Shown here piece by piece: positions 56,801 through 64,000 of a DNA stretch of 64,000 nt. Under the pieces are notes generated by a model. That model saw only the letters and a program-made list of their open reading frames with translations, made no database searches and had not been told where the DNA came from. The position numbers and the translations under genes are program-made. The DNA is from Patescibacteria group bacterium UBA2772 (GTDB lineage Bacteria > Patescibacteriota > Minisyncoccia > Moranbacterales > DUUL01). The stretch lies in NCBI GenBank assembly GCA_002352545.1, contig DEIO01000017.1:1-64000 (forward strand), in the 5' to 3' direction. The first letter of the stretch is position 1, and each line of letters begins with the position of its first letter.

Positions 56801-58401
56801 ATAGATTTTATGTCTGTGCTATGGATGAAGCTGAAAATGTGGATTACGATCTGTATGCATATGTTGATTTTACTGCTGATACAACTGCTCCTGGTACGCC
56901 AGTTAATGTGCAGATATTTGATACATCTGATAGAGAAAATCAAGAATATTCAATTGCTATTAAATGGTCACCACCAGCTGCAATTAATGAAGATAATTTT
57001 GCTGGATATATAATATATAGAAGTGATGATGGAGTTACTTTTGCAGAGATGGCATCTACTTCTGGTAGTGCATATGTAGATACAGAACTTACAAGCAGGT
57101 TGTATTATTATCAAGCAAAGTCAAAAGATAGTACAAATAATGTTTCAGTTGAGTCAACAACTGTTAGCATTCTTCCAACCGGTAGATACACAACAGCACC
57201 AAAACTTGTTACAGAACCTTCTCATACTGTTCAGGCTTATGATGCTGAGATAAAATGGGGAACAAATCGTGTCGCAAGCTCATTTGTGGAGTATGGAAAA
57301 TCGATGAGCTTTGGAAAAACCAATGGTCAAGTAGATAGTGTGACTGACCATATTGTTTCTCTTTCAGGGCTGGATGCTGGTTCAAAATATTATTATAAAG
57401 CAAAATACATTGATCCAGACGGTAATATAGGAACAAGTGAAATCTTGAATTTCGAGACTTTACCACCACCAACTATTTCGGAAGTAGAGGTTACTGATAT
57501 AGGATTAGAGATAGCAACGGTATCTTGGGAGACGAATACTAGTTCTGCATGTACCTTAAAATATGGAAAAAATTCTACACTGACAGATACAATGGAGGAG
57601 AGTTCTTCAGGTGGAGGACATCTTATGAGGGTAGAAGATCTTGAAAGTACAACAGATTATAATTTTCAAATAGATTGTCTTGATGATGATCTAAATGATT
57701 TTAGTTCAGATAGATATAACTTCAGAACATTAGAACAACCAGTTTCTTCCGAGTTAATTGTTGAAAACAAAGAAAATGTTGATCTGCCGACGGTAATTGT
57801 TAAATATAATACAACTCTTCCTACAAGCACGCTTGTTAAATTTAAAACCTTCAATGAAGGTGAGCCTCATAATTATTTGGACAACACTTTTGTAACAGAG
57901 CACTCCATTGAATTAGAGGGGCTGATTCCTTCAGTTGAATATCAGATTAGTGTAGGAGGTATAGCAGAAGATGGCGTGACCGCAACAACGTTAGAGACTA
58001 ATGTTGTTACAAAAGCTGATAGTAGGCCACCAGGAATTGTTTCGAATAGAGCTGTAGGTAGAGTAATTGGAAGAGGTAACGACGCTAGAGCTAATTTGTA
58101 TATTAAAGTGGAAACAGATGAATTAACTACAACAAAAGTATTTTATAGTCCTGGAATTGTTTTGAGTAACTTTGAACAAAGTTCCTCTGAAGATCCCCTA
58201 AATACATATCATTTAGTTACAATACCAGTTGAACCAGGACAAGTTTATAGTTATATAGTTAAGGCATATGATGAATCAGGAAATGAAACCGCAACAAAAG
58301 CTGTAACTGTTGTAGTCGAAGATTCAAAGCAGAATGCAACGGAAATTGTAGTCGGAACTTTTTCTGATAAGTTCAGTTGGATTTCTAAATTATGGGAATG
58401 A
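50881..58401 (+). CDS. Giant surface protein with Kelch-like repeats and FN3 domains
   Basis: 2506 aa if a TTG start at 50881 is used; a GTG at 50923 is possible, and no strong SD marks either. Basic cytoplasmic start, signal anchor about 121-142 (SLLTGLIVVIFLVSPLISA) with a possible cleavage site before APQS. Then a block of Kelch/beta-propeller-like repeats (about 165-745), each with YDxxxNxW, 'YGG' and 'IYxxRG' elements; a discoidin-like plus FN3 segment (about 745-935); a second propeller block (about 940-1560); and a series of FN3 domains to the end (about 1640-2485). No sorting motif at the C-terminus. It probably mediates contact with other cells or glycans. Its stop overlaps the start of the ABC ATPase gene. 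Confidence 0.85.
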   Translation: MFYKNRRLIRILAKVEQKNNKKNKSLYKKPKKESSILGIFGLFRRNKKVKNRSKIVSKPLVEKSTGSKLDQFLEMQRGGRRDRTVLGWRFSFLKIASKFKDFVSVVSTFVFRLLKVLVYNSSLLTGLIVVIFLVSPLISAAPQSKVITSQNEWERGEVSNVSTTSKTDSIQLKSDGTWTARAWAPTEDTIAYGSSSVIVGNHLYVIRGYSDNDLYVYNIGLNEWEETIDLPQPAFYGADIAYNGTDKIYFIFGGYSKEFYSYDIESKSWERLPELLDSVYLGASIEFDGTDLYINRGTVSTDFWKFDISENSWYNLAPSPATIYRGGNMVYGENGKMYVLRGYNRDTFWEYDIASNEWNVLAGAPGTFYGEQKGLYRDGYVYFLRSYNTTGFYRYNIAGDSWETLENTPLITDYSSLSYDSDNDEIFVIRADGSYNFWKFDPTEGATGDWIGPENVPGTVNSGGDLIWNGVSGVGNYVYVVQGDGRTGFFRYDVSNNTWDTMANIPATMGYDTKGTYHNGYVYIARGDNTTGNFYRYDVAGDSWSTMAVAPGTLRYGCSATYNASDGYIYMTRGNGQDDLYRYDIAGDFWVSMAEIVADGIRYYVYSGGRLISDGTDLYLMPGDGETAFLKYDTAGNSWSTLSRMPTAQYYGTDMTYDGNGKILALGGNYKDHTWEYDVVGDIWRELPFNQKYAYERGTGTGASIEYAGNNSFYATPGNDLTDFWSYTAGTNNFVSNGTFISEILDLGHVESWISLTANENTPSNTALSYETRSSNDMNGWSIWESLSGTDIQSPMRRYLQIRVTLTTSDGVSTPTVNDLTISYNSEDVDPTNPVTIIASSARVGGDILVSGTPYKHAHPYLTWSEGIDAGSSIEGYYVYFGDNDSADPETDGIFQTSTSFSVNLAMATGEYYLRIKTKDNDGNVTDDAWSAFTYNYSGVSPFQVETKTTQADFEEGAVEDISTSNEPDKLQLEGVDGFWQQTLLSNAPGTIQRGGELALSDGKLYALRGNNQRNLYVYDLENDIWSTLSDTPDTVYYGGSLIEGPEGFLYASRGYNSPTFWMYDIEADSWSSSSSAPKNFTYGSSLSSKGERYIYAFPGNDDVFYRYDTQENRWTTLNNAEFGNPNEGDGQRAYVGGDAVSDGENYIYASQGNYYPYFSKYIIEDDEEKGEEADTWVPLAKSPIGVSYGGCVAYDDETKSVFMLSGNWRDNFLRYDSITDSWNELPKIPASIAYGTTMKVVDGFVYVLRANNSSLFYRFNIEENSWEIPQRGLFGPSHLGTGSTFDYYYGSEMEEDDSGNIYIIRGDHSNDFGRYNISSGEFVMLDSLPVGVYYGSAMVFNKDEGAIYASAGSGIRTRDNSGESNYFMKYTIATNSWEIITDDPIPDQTSYGSSMVYDGSRYIYLSEGSNTDDWWSYDTQAVSGSRWSTNLPTTSGQLQYYGGEMIYKEVGGVPYIYWTRGGTTVYFFKYNLDTSTWTRLEDTPETLQHGASLVDGEDGYLYTARGQNTGSFFRFNISGEIWETLEEVPARVYTGGAATFASDRVWMIARGSYAYTDGIYSYLIGSQDTDTGFKKTGNYTSESIDLIDVYRWGNLTANYTLPTNTSIQIYTRTSGDESEWTTWEQVSNEQILNNEHRFNISSGVNRYLQIRTEFTSSDRIKSPLLEDITVNYYQDSVAPTNPTVVSAYDTRSLVNSLVTDSWYDHGSPHFVWPSDEQVGGASDGVGGSGVVGYYVYFGTNALVDPYLDGTFQTTNEYTATELVTGQNYYLRIKAVDDAQMIPASTYAAFTYKYDVTPPENPTSILVNPAGYTAFDTYDFTWNSDAIDLHSGVDHFEYQTGGDDPSTWVEISDPATITMTLPSVDHVVAAYQSGKNWFHLRVVDAAGNISETLKQEYYFSASAPSPPRNLTVTPETSTTNSFAFQWEQPESFLGDASKVSYLYSVNALPNAYNTTKTVVRAAGPGPFATQKGANRFYVCAMDEAENVDYDLYAYVDFTADTTAPGTPVNVQIFDTSDRENQEYSIAIKWSPPAAINEDNFAGYIIYRSDDGVTFAEMASTSGSAYVDTELTSRLYYYQAKSKDSTNNVSVESTTVSILPTGRYTTAPKLVTEPSHTVQAYDAEIKWGTNRVASSFVEYGKSMSFGKTNGQVDSVTDHIVSLSGLDAGSKYYYKAKYIDPDGNIGTSEILNFETLPPPTISEVEVTDIGLEIATVSWETNTSSACTLKYGKNSTLTDTMEESSSGGGHLMRVEDLESTTDYNFQIDCLDDDLNDFSSDRYNFRTLEQPVSSELIVENKENVDLPTVIVKYNTTLPTSTLVKFKTFNEGEPHNYLDNTFVTEHSIELEGLIPSVEYQISVGGIAEDGVTATTLETNVVTKADSRPPGIVSNRAVGRVIGRGNDARANLYIKVETDELTTTKVFYSPGIVLSNFEQSSSEDPLNTYHLVTIPVEPGQVYSYIVKAYDESGNETATKAVTVVVEDSKQNATEIVVGTFSDKFSWISKLWE

Positions 58402-59210
58402 TGAAAAAAGTAAAAAAAGAAGAAGGTATTAGTAAGACCAGTGTATTGCATGGTCTAGAAAATAGAAATCACAAAAGAGCAACCTCTGAGTTATATACAG
58501 AAAAAGAGGGGGTTGTGGTTGTTAGTAATGTAAAAAAGCATTTTATAGTTGGTGATAACAATATCTCAGTTCTAGATGGTGTTGGACTAAAGATAAAACA
58601 AGGAGATTTTGCAATGTTAGTTGGTCCTTCGGGTTGCGGAAAATCAACACTTTTACATATTGTTTATGGTCTAGAGGCACCAACTGAGGGAGAAGTTTTC
58701 ATTAAAGGTACAGATATCTGGAAGCATACCAAAAACTGGAGAGCGGATTTTAGAAATAAAGGGGTTGGGTTTATTCCACAACAAGCATTTTGGTTAAAAT
58801 CTTTGAGTGTTTTGGAGAATGTTGCTGTTCCTTCGATAATTGGAGGATTAAAATTTCATGAAGGTCTGGAAAAGGCTGCTCAAATGCTTGAATTAGTAGG
58901 AATGAGCCAGTGGTCAAAGCATAGACCTTTTGATCTCTCTGGTGGACAACAGCAAAGAGTTGCTCTTGCTAGAGCACTTTTATTAAATCCCTGGTTTATA
59001 ATTGCCGATGAACCAACTGGAAACTTGGATCATAAGTCAGGAGTTGAACTTATGGATTTAATAAAACAATTAAATGATAGGTTTGACATAACAATATTAA
59101 TGGTCACACATAATCCTGAACAATATGCCTATGCAACAAAGGTATTTAAAATGTTAGACGGACAGATTGCGGAAGTTGTTGAGAATAAAAAGAGAAAGTT
59201 AAAAAAATAA
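58392..59210 (+). CDS. ABC transporter ATP-binding protein (LolD/MacB type)
   Basis: 272 aa. Unusual charged N-terminal extension of about 40 residues, then the ATPase: Walker A GPSGCGKST, signature LSGGQQQRVALARALL, Walker B FIIADEPTGNLDHKSG, H-loop VTHNPEQ. The LolD/MacB family works with FtsX-fold permeases in mechanotransmission, lipoprotein release or export. The first ATG lies 10 bases inside the giant-protein gene (alternatives at 58398 and 58401), so translation is coupled. Confidence 0.93.
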   Translation: MGMMKKVKKEEGISKTSVLHGLENRNHKRATSELYTEKEGVVVVSNVKKHFIVGDNNISVLDGVGLKIKQGDFAMLVGPSGCGKSTLLHIVYGLEAPTEGEVFIKGTDIWKHTKNWRADFRNKGVGFIPQQAFWLKSLSVLENVAVPSIIGGLKFHEGLEKAAQMLELVGMSQWSKHRPFDLSGGQQQRVALARALLLNPWFIIADEPTGNLDHKSGVELMDLIKQLNDRFDITILMVTHNPEQYAYATKVFKMLDGQIAEVVENKKRKLKK

Positions 59211-59212
59211 AA

Positions 59213-60454
59213 ATGAAGTTAGCTTTTTGGAAAAAAGAAAAATACTCTAAAATCAAATTGTACATGATTATTTTTCTTAGTTGGAGAAATCTTCGTGTTA
59301 ACAAAACCAGGTCTTTTTTAACGGTTGGTGGTGTTGCTTTGGGTATTGCTATAATATCTTTTTTGCTTTGTATTGGTTTTGGTATTCAAGGAATGATTAT
59401 CGATGAAGTTACTAAAAATAATCCTCGAGATGTAATGGATATTAACAATGGAAACTTAGACAATTTCGTTACATTGAATGATAGCTTTATTGAGAAAATT
59501 CAAAATATAGAGAATGTTGAAAAAGTTACTAGGCAGGTTAATACTGGAGGAAAATTGGAATATAATGATTCCCAGATTGATATTGTTATTTATGGAGCAA
59601 ATCGTGATTACTTAGAGCTTGCCAAGATTCCTTTTGAAGAAGGAGACAAAAAATTCGAAGACGACAAAGGTGGTATAATAGCATCTATGCAAATCGCAAA
59701 TATTATGGGACTAGATGATCCTAAGGAGCTTATCGGGAAAAAAGTAAAAATAGACGTCGTACTTTCAAAAGAAATCAGCTCAACGATTAAAGAGGAAACG
59801 ACTGCTACTGGAAATGAAGTTGAGATTATAGGAATCTCTCACTCAACCAATTCAATTGTGTATATGCCGTTTTCTTATTTGAATCAAGAGTTCGGTATTG
59901 ATTCTGCTCAGAAAGGAAAAATCTTAATGAAGGATCCAAATATAATGGCCACAGCAGAGCTAGCTGTACAGCATTTAGGTTTTTTAACAGAGAGTGTGAA
60001 CGAAATAATAGAAGATATCAATAGTTTTTTTGTGGTTATTAGAATTATTATGATAATTCTAGGAACAATTATTATGTCTATTTCAGCGATGGGTATGTTA
60101 AATACGCTTAGTATTTCTCTTCTGCAGAGAACTAAAGAGGTTGGAATTTTGAAAGCTCTAGGAGCGAAAAGAGAAGACATATTTAAAATGTTTATTTTTG
60201 AAGCAATTTTGATTAGTGTTGTAGGAGGATTAATTGGTCTATTTAGTGGTTATGGAATAGCTTTTGGTGCTAATAAGTTGCTTATTTATCTAGCAAATAA
60301 TAATGAAGTTGAACTTTCTTACTTTGTTTATATACCTTATTACTTTATTGCGGCAATTGCTTTCTTTATTCTTTTTCTTGGTCTTATTACAGGGATTATG
60401 CCAGCTCAACGTGCAGCAAAGATTCATGCATTAGATGCACTTCGCTATGAATAA
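59213..60454 (+). CDS. MacB-like ABC transporter permease
   Basis: 413 aa, FtsX/MacB topology: one N-terminal helix (TVGGVALGIAIISFLLCIGFG), a large extracytoplasmic MacB-PCD domain (about 65-255), then three helices (IIMIILGTIIMSISAMGMLN, ILISVVGGLIGLFSGYGIAF, FIAAIAFFILFLGLITGIM). ILKALGAKREDIFKMFIFEAI is the coupling helix motif. It starts two bases after the ATPase gene. Partner of that ATPase; possible role in handling the giant protein or another envelope substrate. Confidence 0.92.
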   Translation: MKLAFWKKEKYSKIKLYMIIFLSWRNLRVNKTRSFLTVGGVALGIAIISFLLCIGFGIQGMIIDEVTKNNPRDVMDINNGNLDNFVTLNDSFIEKIQNIENVEKVTRQVNTGGKLEYNDSQIDIVIYGANRDYLELAKIPFEEGDKKFEDDKGGIIASMQIANIMGLDDPKELIGKKVKIDVVLSKEISSTIKEETTATGNEVEIIGISHSTNSIVYMPFSYLNQEFGIDSAQKGKILMKDPNIMATAELAVQHLGFLTESVNEIIEDINSFFVVIRIIMIILGTIIMSISAMGMLNTLSISLLQRTKEVGILKALGAKREDIFKMFIFEAILISVVGGLIGLFSGYGIAFGANKLLIYLANNNEVELSYFVYIPYYFIAAIAFFILFLGLITGIMPAQRAAKIHALDALRYE

Positions 60455-60475
60455 GAGCGGATACTATTTTAAATA

Positions 60476-60511
60476 AAAAAACACTCCAATGGAGTGTTTT
60501 TTTATTTAAAA
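60476..60511. terminator. Bidirectional terminator
   Basis: AAAAAAACACTCC / GGAGTGTTTTTTT around AAT; T-runs both ways, between the convergent permease and phosphorylase genes. Confidence 0.9.
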
Positions 60512-60523
60512 GTAGGTTTATTT

Positions 60524-62170
60524 CTATGGTGTCCAAATTTTTTCTTGATACTCATTGACTAGTCTATGAGTATTAAAATAACTCACAAGTGAAACAGCAC
60601 TTTTCATTCTTTCTTGCCACTCTTCTTCTTTATTGTAATAACAATCAATCAAGTTCTCTAATTGATTTAATAAAGCCTTTGAGTCATGAGTATCTTGATC
60701 TTCTCCTTGAGCGAAAGGTTCATTTCCAAAGGCCCATCCAGCCTTATTGTTCATATTAAATCCTTCAATCCACCACCCATCTAATATTGATAGATTTAAT
60801 CCTCCATTCAAAGATGCTTTCATGCCACTTGTACCACTGGCTTCTCTTGGTGGAATGGGATTGTTTAACCATACATCACAACCAGAAATTAATTTCTGAG
60901 CAACCTCCATATTGTACTTTGTTAGCATCACAGCTCTAATTTGACCACGTAACATATAAGAATACTTTTCTACATCTTTTTTAATTTGGTTGCAGAAGGA
61001 ATCTCCTTCATGACAATTTCCAGCAAAAACAAGTTGTATTTTTCGATAGCCAATATTTCGTAGCCTCTCTAGGTTTTTAAAGATAAGAGAATGTCTTTTG
61101 TAGGGAACATATCTACGAGCAAATCCAATGGTTAGAGTTTTGACACCAAAATAATCATCATCCTCAATCTTTTCAAAAGGGAATAGTTCTTTCTGATTGT
61201 TCAGCCAGTCAACCAGAACCTTTTTTTGATTTTTGTGTGCCTCAACTAGTTTTAAAGAGTCTAGTTTTTTGGTCGCTTCTTTTAACAAACCAGGATTTTC
61301 TTCCCAACTAGGAAATGTTTCATCTAAAAGTTGTTTCATGTTCTTTCCAACCCAACGAGGATGATAGATTCCATTGGTAACATTTTTAAAGTCATGACGA
61401 GGAAACATTTCTTCACAAACTTCGCGATGTTTAGCAGAAACACTATTGGAAACACGACTTAGATTCAGCGCTAAGTCAGTTGTGCTTAGGTCTTGATAGG
61501 TCGCATGTTCCTTAATGTCCATTGGAATGGCTTTATTCATAGTGCTATAAGCAAGGCCGTATTCAAAATGATCATGTCCAGCAGGCACAGGAGTATGTGT
61601 TGTAAACGTACACAATTCCTTTACTTTTTTTGCGTCGTAGCTGTGTTTCTTTAGCAATTCAAGTGTCAATAAAGATGAGTGACCCTCATTCATATGGAAT
61701 GTATTGATATTTGTATAACCAAGAGCTTCTAATGCTCTTACGCCAGCTATTCCTAGAATTATCTCTTGTCCTAAACGAGTGTATCTATCGGCTGCATATA
61801 AATACTTAGTTAAATCCCTATCCCATTCTTTGTTGTCTGGGTGGTTGCTACTAAGAAATATAATAGGGATTATTTTCTCACTTTTTCCTTTTAAATCTAG
61901 TTCCCAAATTACTATTTTTACTTTTCTTCCTTCAATTTCAACTTCTACTGTTTGGTCGTTTTTGTTTAAAAATTGTTCTGCTTTAAATCTCTTTCCCTCG
62001 TCTTCACTTTGATGATAAAACAAAGAAACACCGACCACGTCACTTCCTAAATCGGCACAAGAGTGAAGTGTATCCCCGGCTAGTATTCCTAGGCCTCCTG
62101 CGTAGTTTGGAATTGAATTTTGTAGGGCTATCTCCATTGAGAAATATGCTGTAGTTTGTATTTTTTTCAC
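60524..62170 (-). CDS. glgP: Alpha-glucan phosphorylase (GT35, short form)
   Basis: 548 aa, the short archaeal/bacterial type (TIGR02094 group), versus about 800 for glycogen phosphorylases. TAYFSMEIALQNSIPNYAGGLGILAGD is the N-terminus; FHMNEGHSS holds a substrate-binding His; PREASGTSGMKASLNGGLNLSILDGWW carries the PLP lysine. It releases glucose-1-P from alpha-glucans. With the isomerase at 18813 it connects stored polysaccharide to central metabolism. It may act on glycogen or on maltodextrins. Confidence 0.94.
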   Translation of the reverse strand: MKKIQTTAYFSMEIALQNSIPNYAGGLGILAGDTLHSCADLGSDVVGVSLFYHQSEDEGKRFKAEQFLNKNDQTVEVEIEGRKVKIVIWELDLKGKSEKIIPIIFLSSNHPDNKEWDRDLTKYLYAADRYTRLGQEIILGIAGVRALEALGYTNINTFHMNEGHSSLLTLELLKKHSYDAKKVKELCTFTTHTPVPAGHDHFEYGLAYSTMNKAIPMDIKEHATYQDLSTTDLALNLSRVSNSVSAKHREVCEEMFPRHDFKNVTNGIYHPRWVGKNMKQLLDETFPSWEENPGLLKEATKKLDSLKLVEAHKNQKKVLVDWLNNQKELFPFEKIEDDDYFGVKTLTIGFARRYVPYKRHSLIFKNLERLRNIGYRKIQLVFAGNCHEGDSFCNQIKKDVEKYSYMLRGQIRAVMLTKYNMEVAQKLISGCDVWLNNPIPPREASGTSGMKASLNGGLNLSILDGWWIEGFNMNNKAGWAFGNEPFAQGEDQDTHDSKALLNQLENLIDCYYNKEEEWQERMKSAVSLVSYFNTHRLVNEYQEKIWTP

Positions 62171-62269
62171 GATAAATTTTTCTAGTTTTATGTTTATAAT
62201 TTTTTTAATAAGTATATTTATAATAGCATAAGAAGCGCTTTTCTCCGAATTTTAATAAGTTGCTCTTTA

Positions 62270-62298
62270 TTGACTAATAAATTTGTTTATGCTGTAAT
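62270..62298 (+). promoter_or_regulatory. Promoter of cdsA
   Basis: TTGACT (62270-62275), 17-base spacer, TGTAAT (62293-62298). Confidence 0.6.
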
Positions 62299-62386
62299 AA
62301 AAATGAAAAAGGTCAATGTGGTCTTTTTTAGTACTTTATATTTTTTAGTTTTATAAAATTTCAAAAGGCTCAAGGAGGGCATGGTA

Positions 62387-63004
62387 ATGAAAGAAAGATG
62401 CTCAATTTGTTGTTGGCTACCGATTCTTTGGTTTTTGTATACCATTGAAGCTTTGCCACTTTTGTTATATCTGATTATTATTGCTGGTTTTTATGAGGTC
62501 AGGGTACGCAACAAGAAAGTAACAAAATGGTCATTAATAGCATATTTCCACATAGTTGGATTGTCGTGGCTTTTGGCGATGTTACCACAGGAAGTTTGGT
62601 TTGTGGTTATGATTGCAGTTGTTAATGATGCCGCAGCCTTGTTTGGTGGTAAATATTGTAACTTCACTGCCTTTATGCGTTGGCATATTTTTCCCATGAG
62701 TCCCAACAAGACTCTAGGAGGTTTTATCTATGGTGTTGCAGCCGGCAGCGCTATTGGATTTTATTTAGTGGAGCTATTTAATTTTCCACACGGGTATAAA
62801 CTTATGATTATTCCTTTGTGCTTAGCATCAGTAATCGGTGATTTAATTGAAAGTAAATTTAAACGAGTAAATAAAATTAAAGACTCAGGAGAAGGACTCT
62901 TTACTGAAAAACTGCTTTATGGACATGGTGGAATATATTGTAGGTTTGACGCACTGGCATTTACTTGTCATGTGTGGGCAATTTTAACATTTATTCTAAT
63001 CTAA
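62387..63004 (+). CDS. cdsA: Phosphatidate cytidylyltransferase
   Basis: 205 aa from the ATG at 62387; SD AAGGAGG at 62372-62378 is well placed for it and too close to the ATG at 62381. About six membrane segments. The C-terminal CdsA signature is clear: SKFKRVNKIKDSGEGLF, then GHGGIYCRFDAL. It makes CDP-diacylglycerol for phospholipid synthesis. The SD strength and less A/T-skewed codons differ from the genes before it; purM follows 22 bases downstream. Confidence 0.85.
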   Translation: MKERCSICCWLPILWFLYTIEALPLLLYLIIIAGFYEVRVRNKKVTKWSLIAYFHIVGLSWLLAMLPQEVWFVVMIAVVNDAAALFGGKYCNFTAFMRWHIFPMSPNKTLGGFIYGVAAGSAIGFYLVELFNFPHGYKLMIIPLCLASVIGDLIESKFKRVNKIKDSGEGLFTEKLLYGHGGIYCRFDALAFTCHVWAILTFILI

Positions 63005-63026
63005 AAATCAACAGGAGGAGATTGCT

Positions 63027-64000
63027 GTGAAAAAGAAAAAAGTGACTTATTTAGATGCCGGTGTGGATATTGACAAGGGAGAGGCGTTTGTGAATTTAAT
63101 CAAAGGGAAATTAGCTACTACATTTCCATTTCTTTCAACGGGAAAAGTTATTACAGAACTCGGGGGCTTCAGTGCCTTAGTGGAATTACCAGATGGCAGG
63201 ATTGTTGCCCTTACAACCGATGGTGTTGGAACAAAACTAATGATTGCAATGTTGTTGGATAAGCACAATACCGTAGGTGTTGATCTTGTTGCCATGTGTG
63301 TCAATGATCTTATCGTAGGCGGTGTTATGCCAGGTGTTTTTATCGATTACATGGCTTTAGGCAAATTGTCTGTAGGTAGGGCAGACGCATTAATTGATGG
63401 AATGGTCGAAGGTTGTCGTCAGGCACAGTGTGCTCTGATTGGTGGTGAAACAGCTGAATGTCCAGGGTTGTATGGTCCCGAAGAGTATGACCTGGCTGGA
63501 TTTGCAATCGGATTTGCCGATTCCAGACAAAAATTGATCTTGGGTGATGATATTCGCCCAGGAATGTATGTTTACGGGCTCCCATCTTCAGGGTTGCACT
63601 CTAATGCTTTCAGTTTGGTTAGAAAGGTTTTTGGCATCAACTTGGATACTCCAGTTGCTTCAATTCAAGCCTTGAATCAGACACTACCAGAACTTGGTAA
63701 TGGAATTACATTGGGAGAAGAACTTCTTCGTCCAACCAGAATCTACGTGCAAGAGGTTGCAAGATTGATGAAGAGGTATACAATTTCTGGAATGGTAAAC
63801 GTTACGGGTGGAGGATTGGAAAAAAATCCACCGCGTATAATGCCAGAGAATTGTTCGATGGAAATATTCCTTGATACCTGGAAACCACAGCCCATTTTTT
63901 CTTTGATTCAGAAATTAGGAAATGTCAGTCAAAGTGAGATGCTCAGAGCTACTAACTACGGCATCGGATTTATGGTGATTTCACCAGATGAAATAGTCGA
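63027..64000 (+). CDS. purM: Phosphoribosylformylglycinamidine cyclo-ligase, 3' end cut by the window
   Basis: First 324 codons of AIR synthetase, GTG start at 63027 with a strong SD (CAGGAGGAG). YLDAGVDIDKGEAFV is the canonical N-terminus; GGFSALVELPDGRIVALTTDGVGTKL is the nucleotide-binding strand; VDLVAMCVNDLIVGGVMPGVFIDYMA and LIGGETAECPGLY are invariant. It makes aminoimidazole ribotide in purine synthesis. Many CPR lack the pathway. The gene is still open at base 64000. Confidence 0.95.
   Translation, partial: MKKKKVTYLDAGVDIDKGEAFVNLIKGKLATTFPFLSTGKVITELGGFSALVELPDGRIVALTTDGVGTKLMIAMLLDKHNTVGVDLVAMCVNDLIVGGVMPGVFIDYMALGKLSVGRADALIDGMVEGCRQAQCALIGGETAECPGLYGPEEYDLAGFAIGFADSRQKLILGDDIRPGMYVYGLPSSGLHSNAFSLVRKVFGINLDTPVASIQALNQTLPELGNGITLGEELLRPTRIYVQEVARLMKRYTISGMVNVTGGGLEKNPPRIMPENCSMEIFLDTWKPQPIFSLIQKLGNVSQSEMLRATNYGIGFMVISPDEIV

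Overview
The window looks like a chromosomal segment from a low-GC, streamlined member of the Candidate Phyla Radiation (Patescibacteria, most like the Parcubacteria group). The reasons are: short versions of core proteins (EF-Ts of 192 aa, alpha-glucan phosphorylase of 548 aa), A-rich leaders without a clear Shine-Dalgarno (SD) site on most core genes, many single-pass membrane proteins of unknown function, a membrane-fused ClpC-like ATPase, and a giant surface protein. UGA is read as stop in every intact gene. The lineage is an inference, because no rRNA is present.

Layout. 1-2905: a small unknown gene, then leftward comM, dksA-like and lspA. 3130-6865: a T-box riboswitch, a small Rossmann-like gene and ileS. 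6954-7477: an apparently unreported leftward noncoding RNA with a textbook promoter and terminator. 7606-11348: a charged membrane protein and pnp, both leftward. 11625-12650: a leftward transcription unit with a consensus promoter but only broken reading frames. 12902-16612: rpsB-tsf-ricT-like-TPR protein, then three tRNAs (Thr, Tyr, Thr). 16702-22242: leftward rnj, sugar-phosphate isomerase, oligopeptide-binding protein, secG and a small membrane protein. 22397-28248: rightward uvrB, a membrane protein, GH1 glycosidase, DMT transporter and membrane-anchored glycosidase. 28469-30547: two leftward paralogous lysozyme-like proteins; a third lies at 48391. 30740-33756: tRNA-Glu, a GC-rich island and four consecutive broken genes. 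33864-42264: recO, a membrane protein with repeated beta domains, tgt, rodZ-like, recA, prsW-like and two unknown membrane proteins. 42305-42406: a candidate small RNA. 42409-45713: leftward pth, LCP protein and MFS transporter. 45883-49495: ClpC-like ATPase, lysozyme-like protein and rlmH. 50080-60454: FecR-like protein, a 2506-aa Kelch/FN3-like surface protein and a MacB-type ABC transporter. 60524-62170: alpha-glucan phosphorylase. 62387-64000: cdsA and the start of purM, both with strong SD sites and a different feel in base composition.

The genes fall into four jobs: translation and RNA turnover (ileS, rpsB, tsf, tRNAs, pth, rlmH, tgt, pnp, rnj), DNA repair and uptake (uvrB, recA, recO, comM), cell envelope and surface (lspA, secG, LCP, RodZ, lysozyme-like proteins, ClpC-like membrane ATPase, giant protein plus ABC exporter), and sugar metabolism (GH1, anchored glycosidase, isomerase, phosphorylase). 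The most novel items are the two candidate noncoding RNAs, both exposing C-rich loops able to pair with SD sequences, the T-box, the giant-protein/ABC operon, the membrane-tethered ClpC-like ATPase with a degenerate first ATPase site, and the cluster of recently broken, SD-bearing accessory genes.
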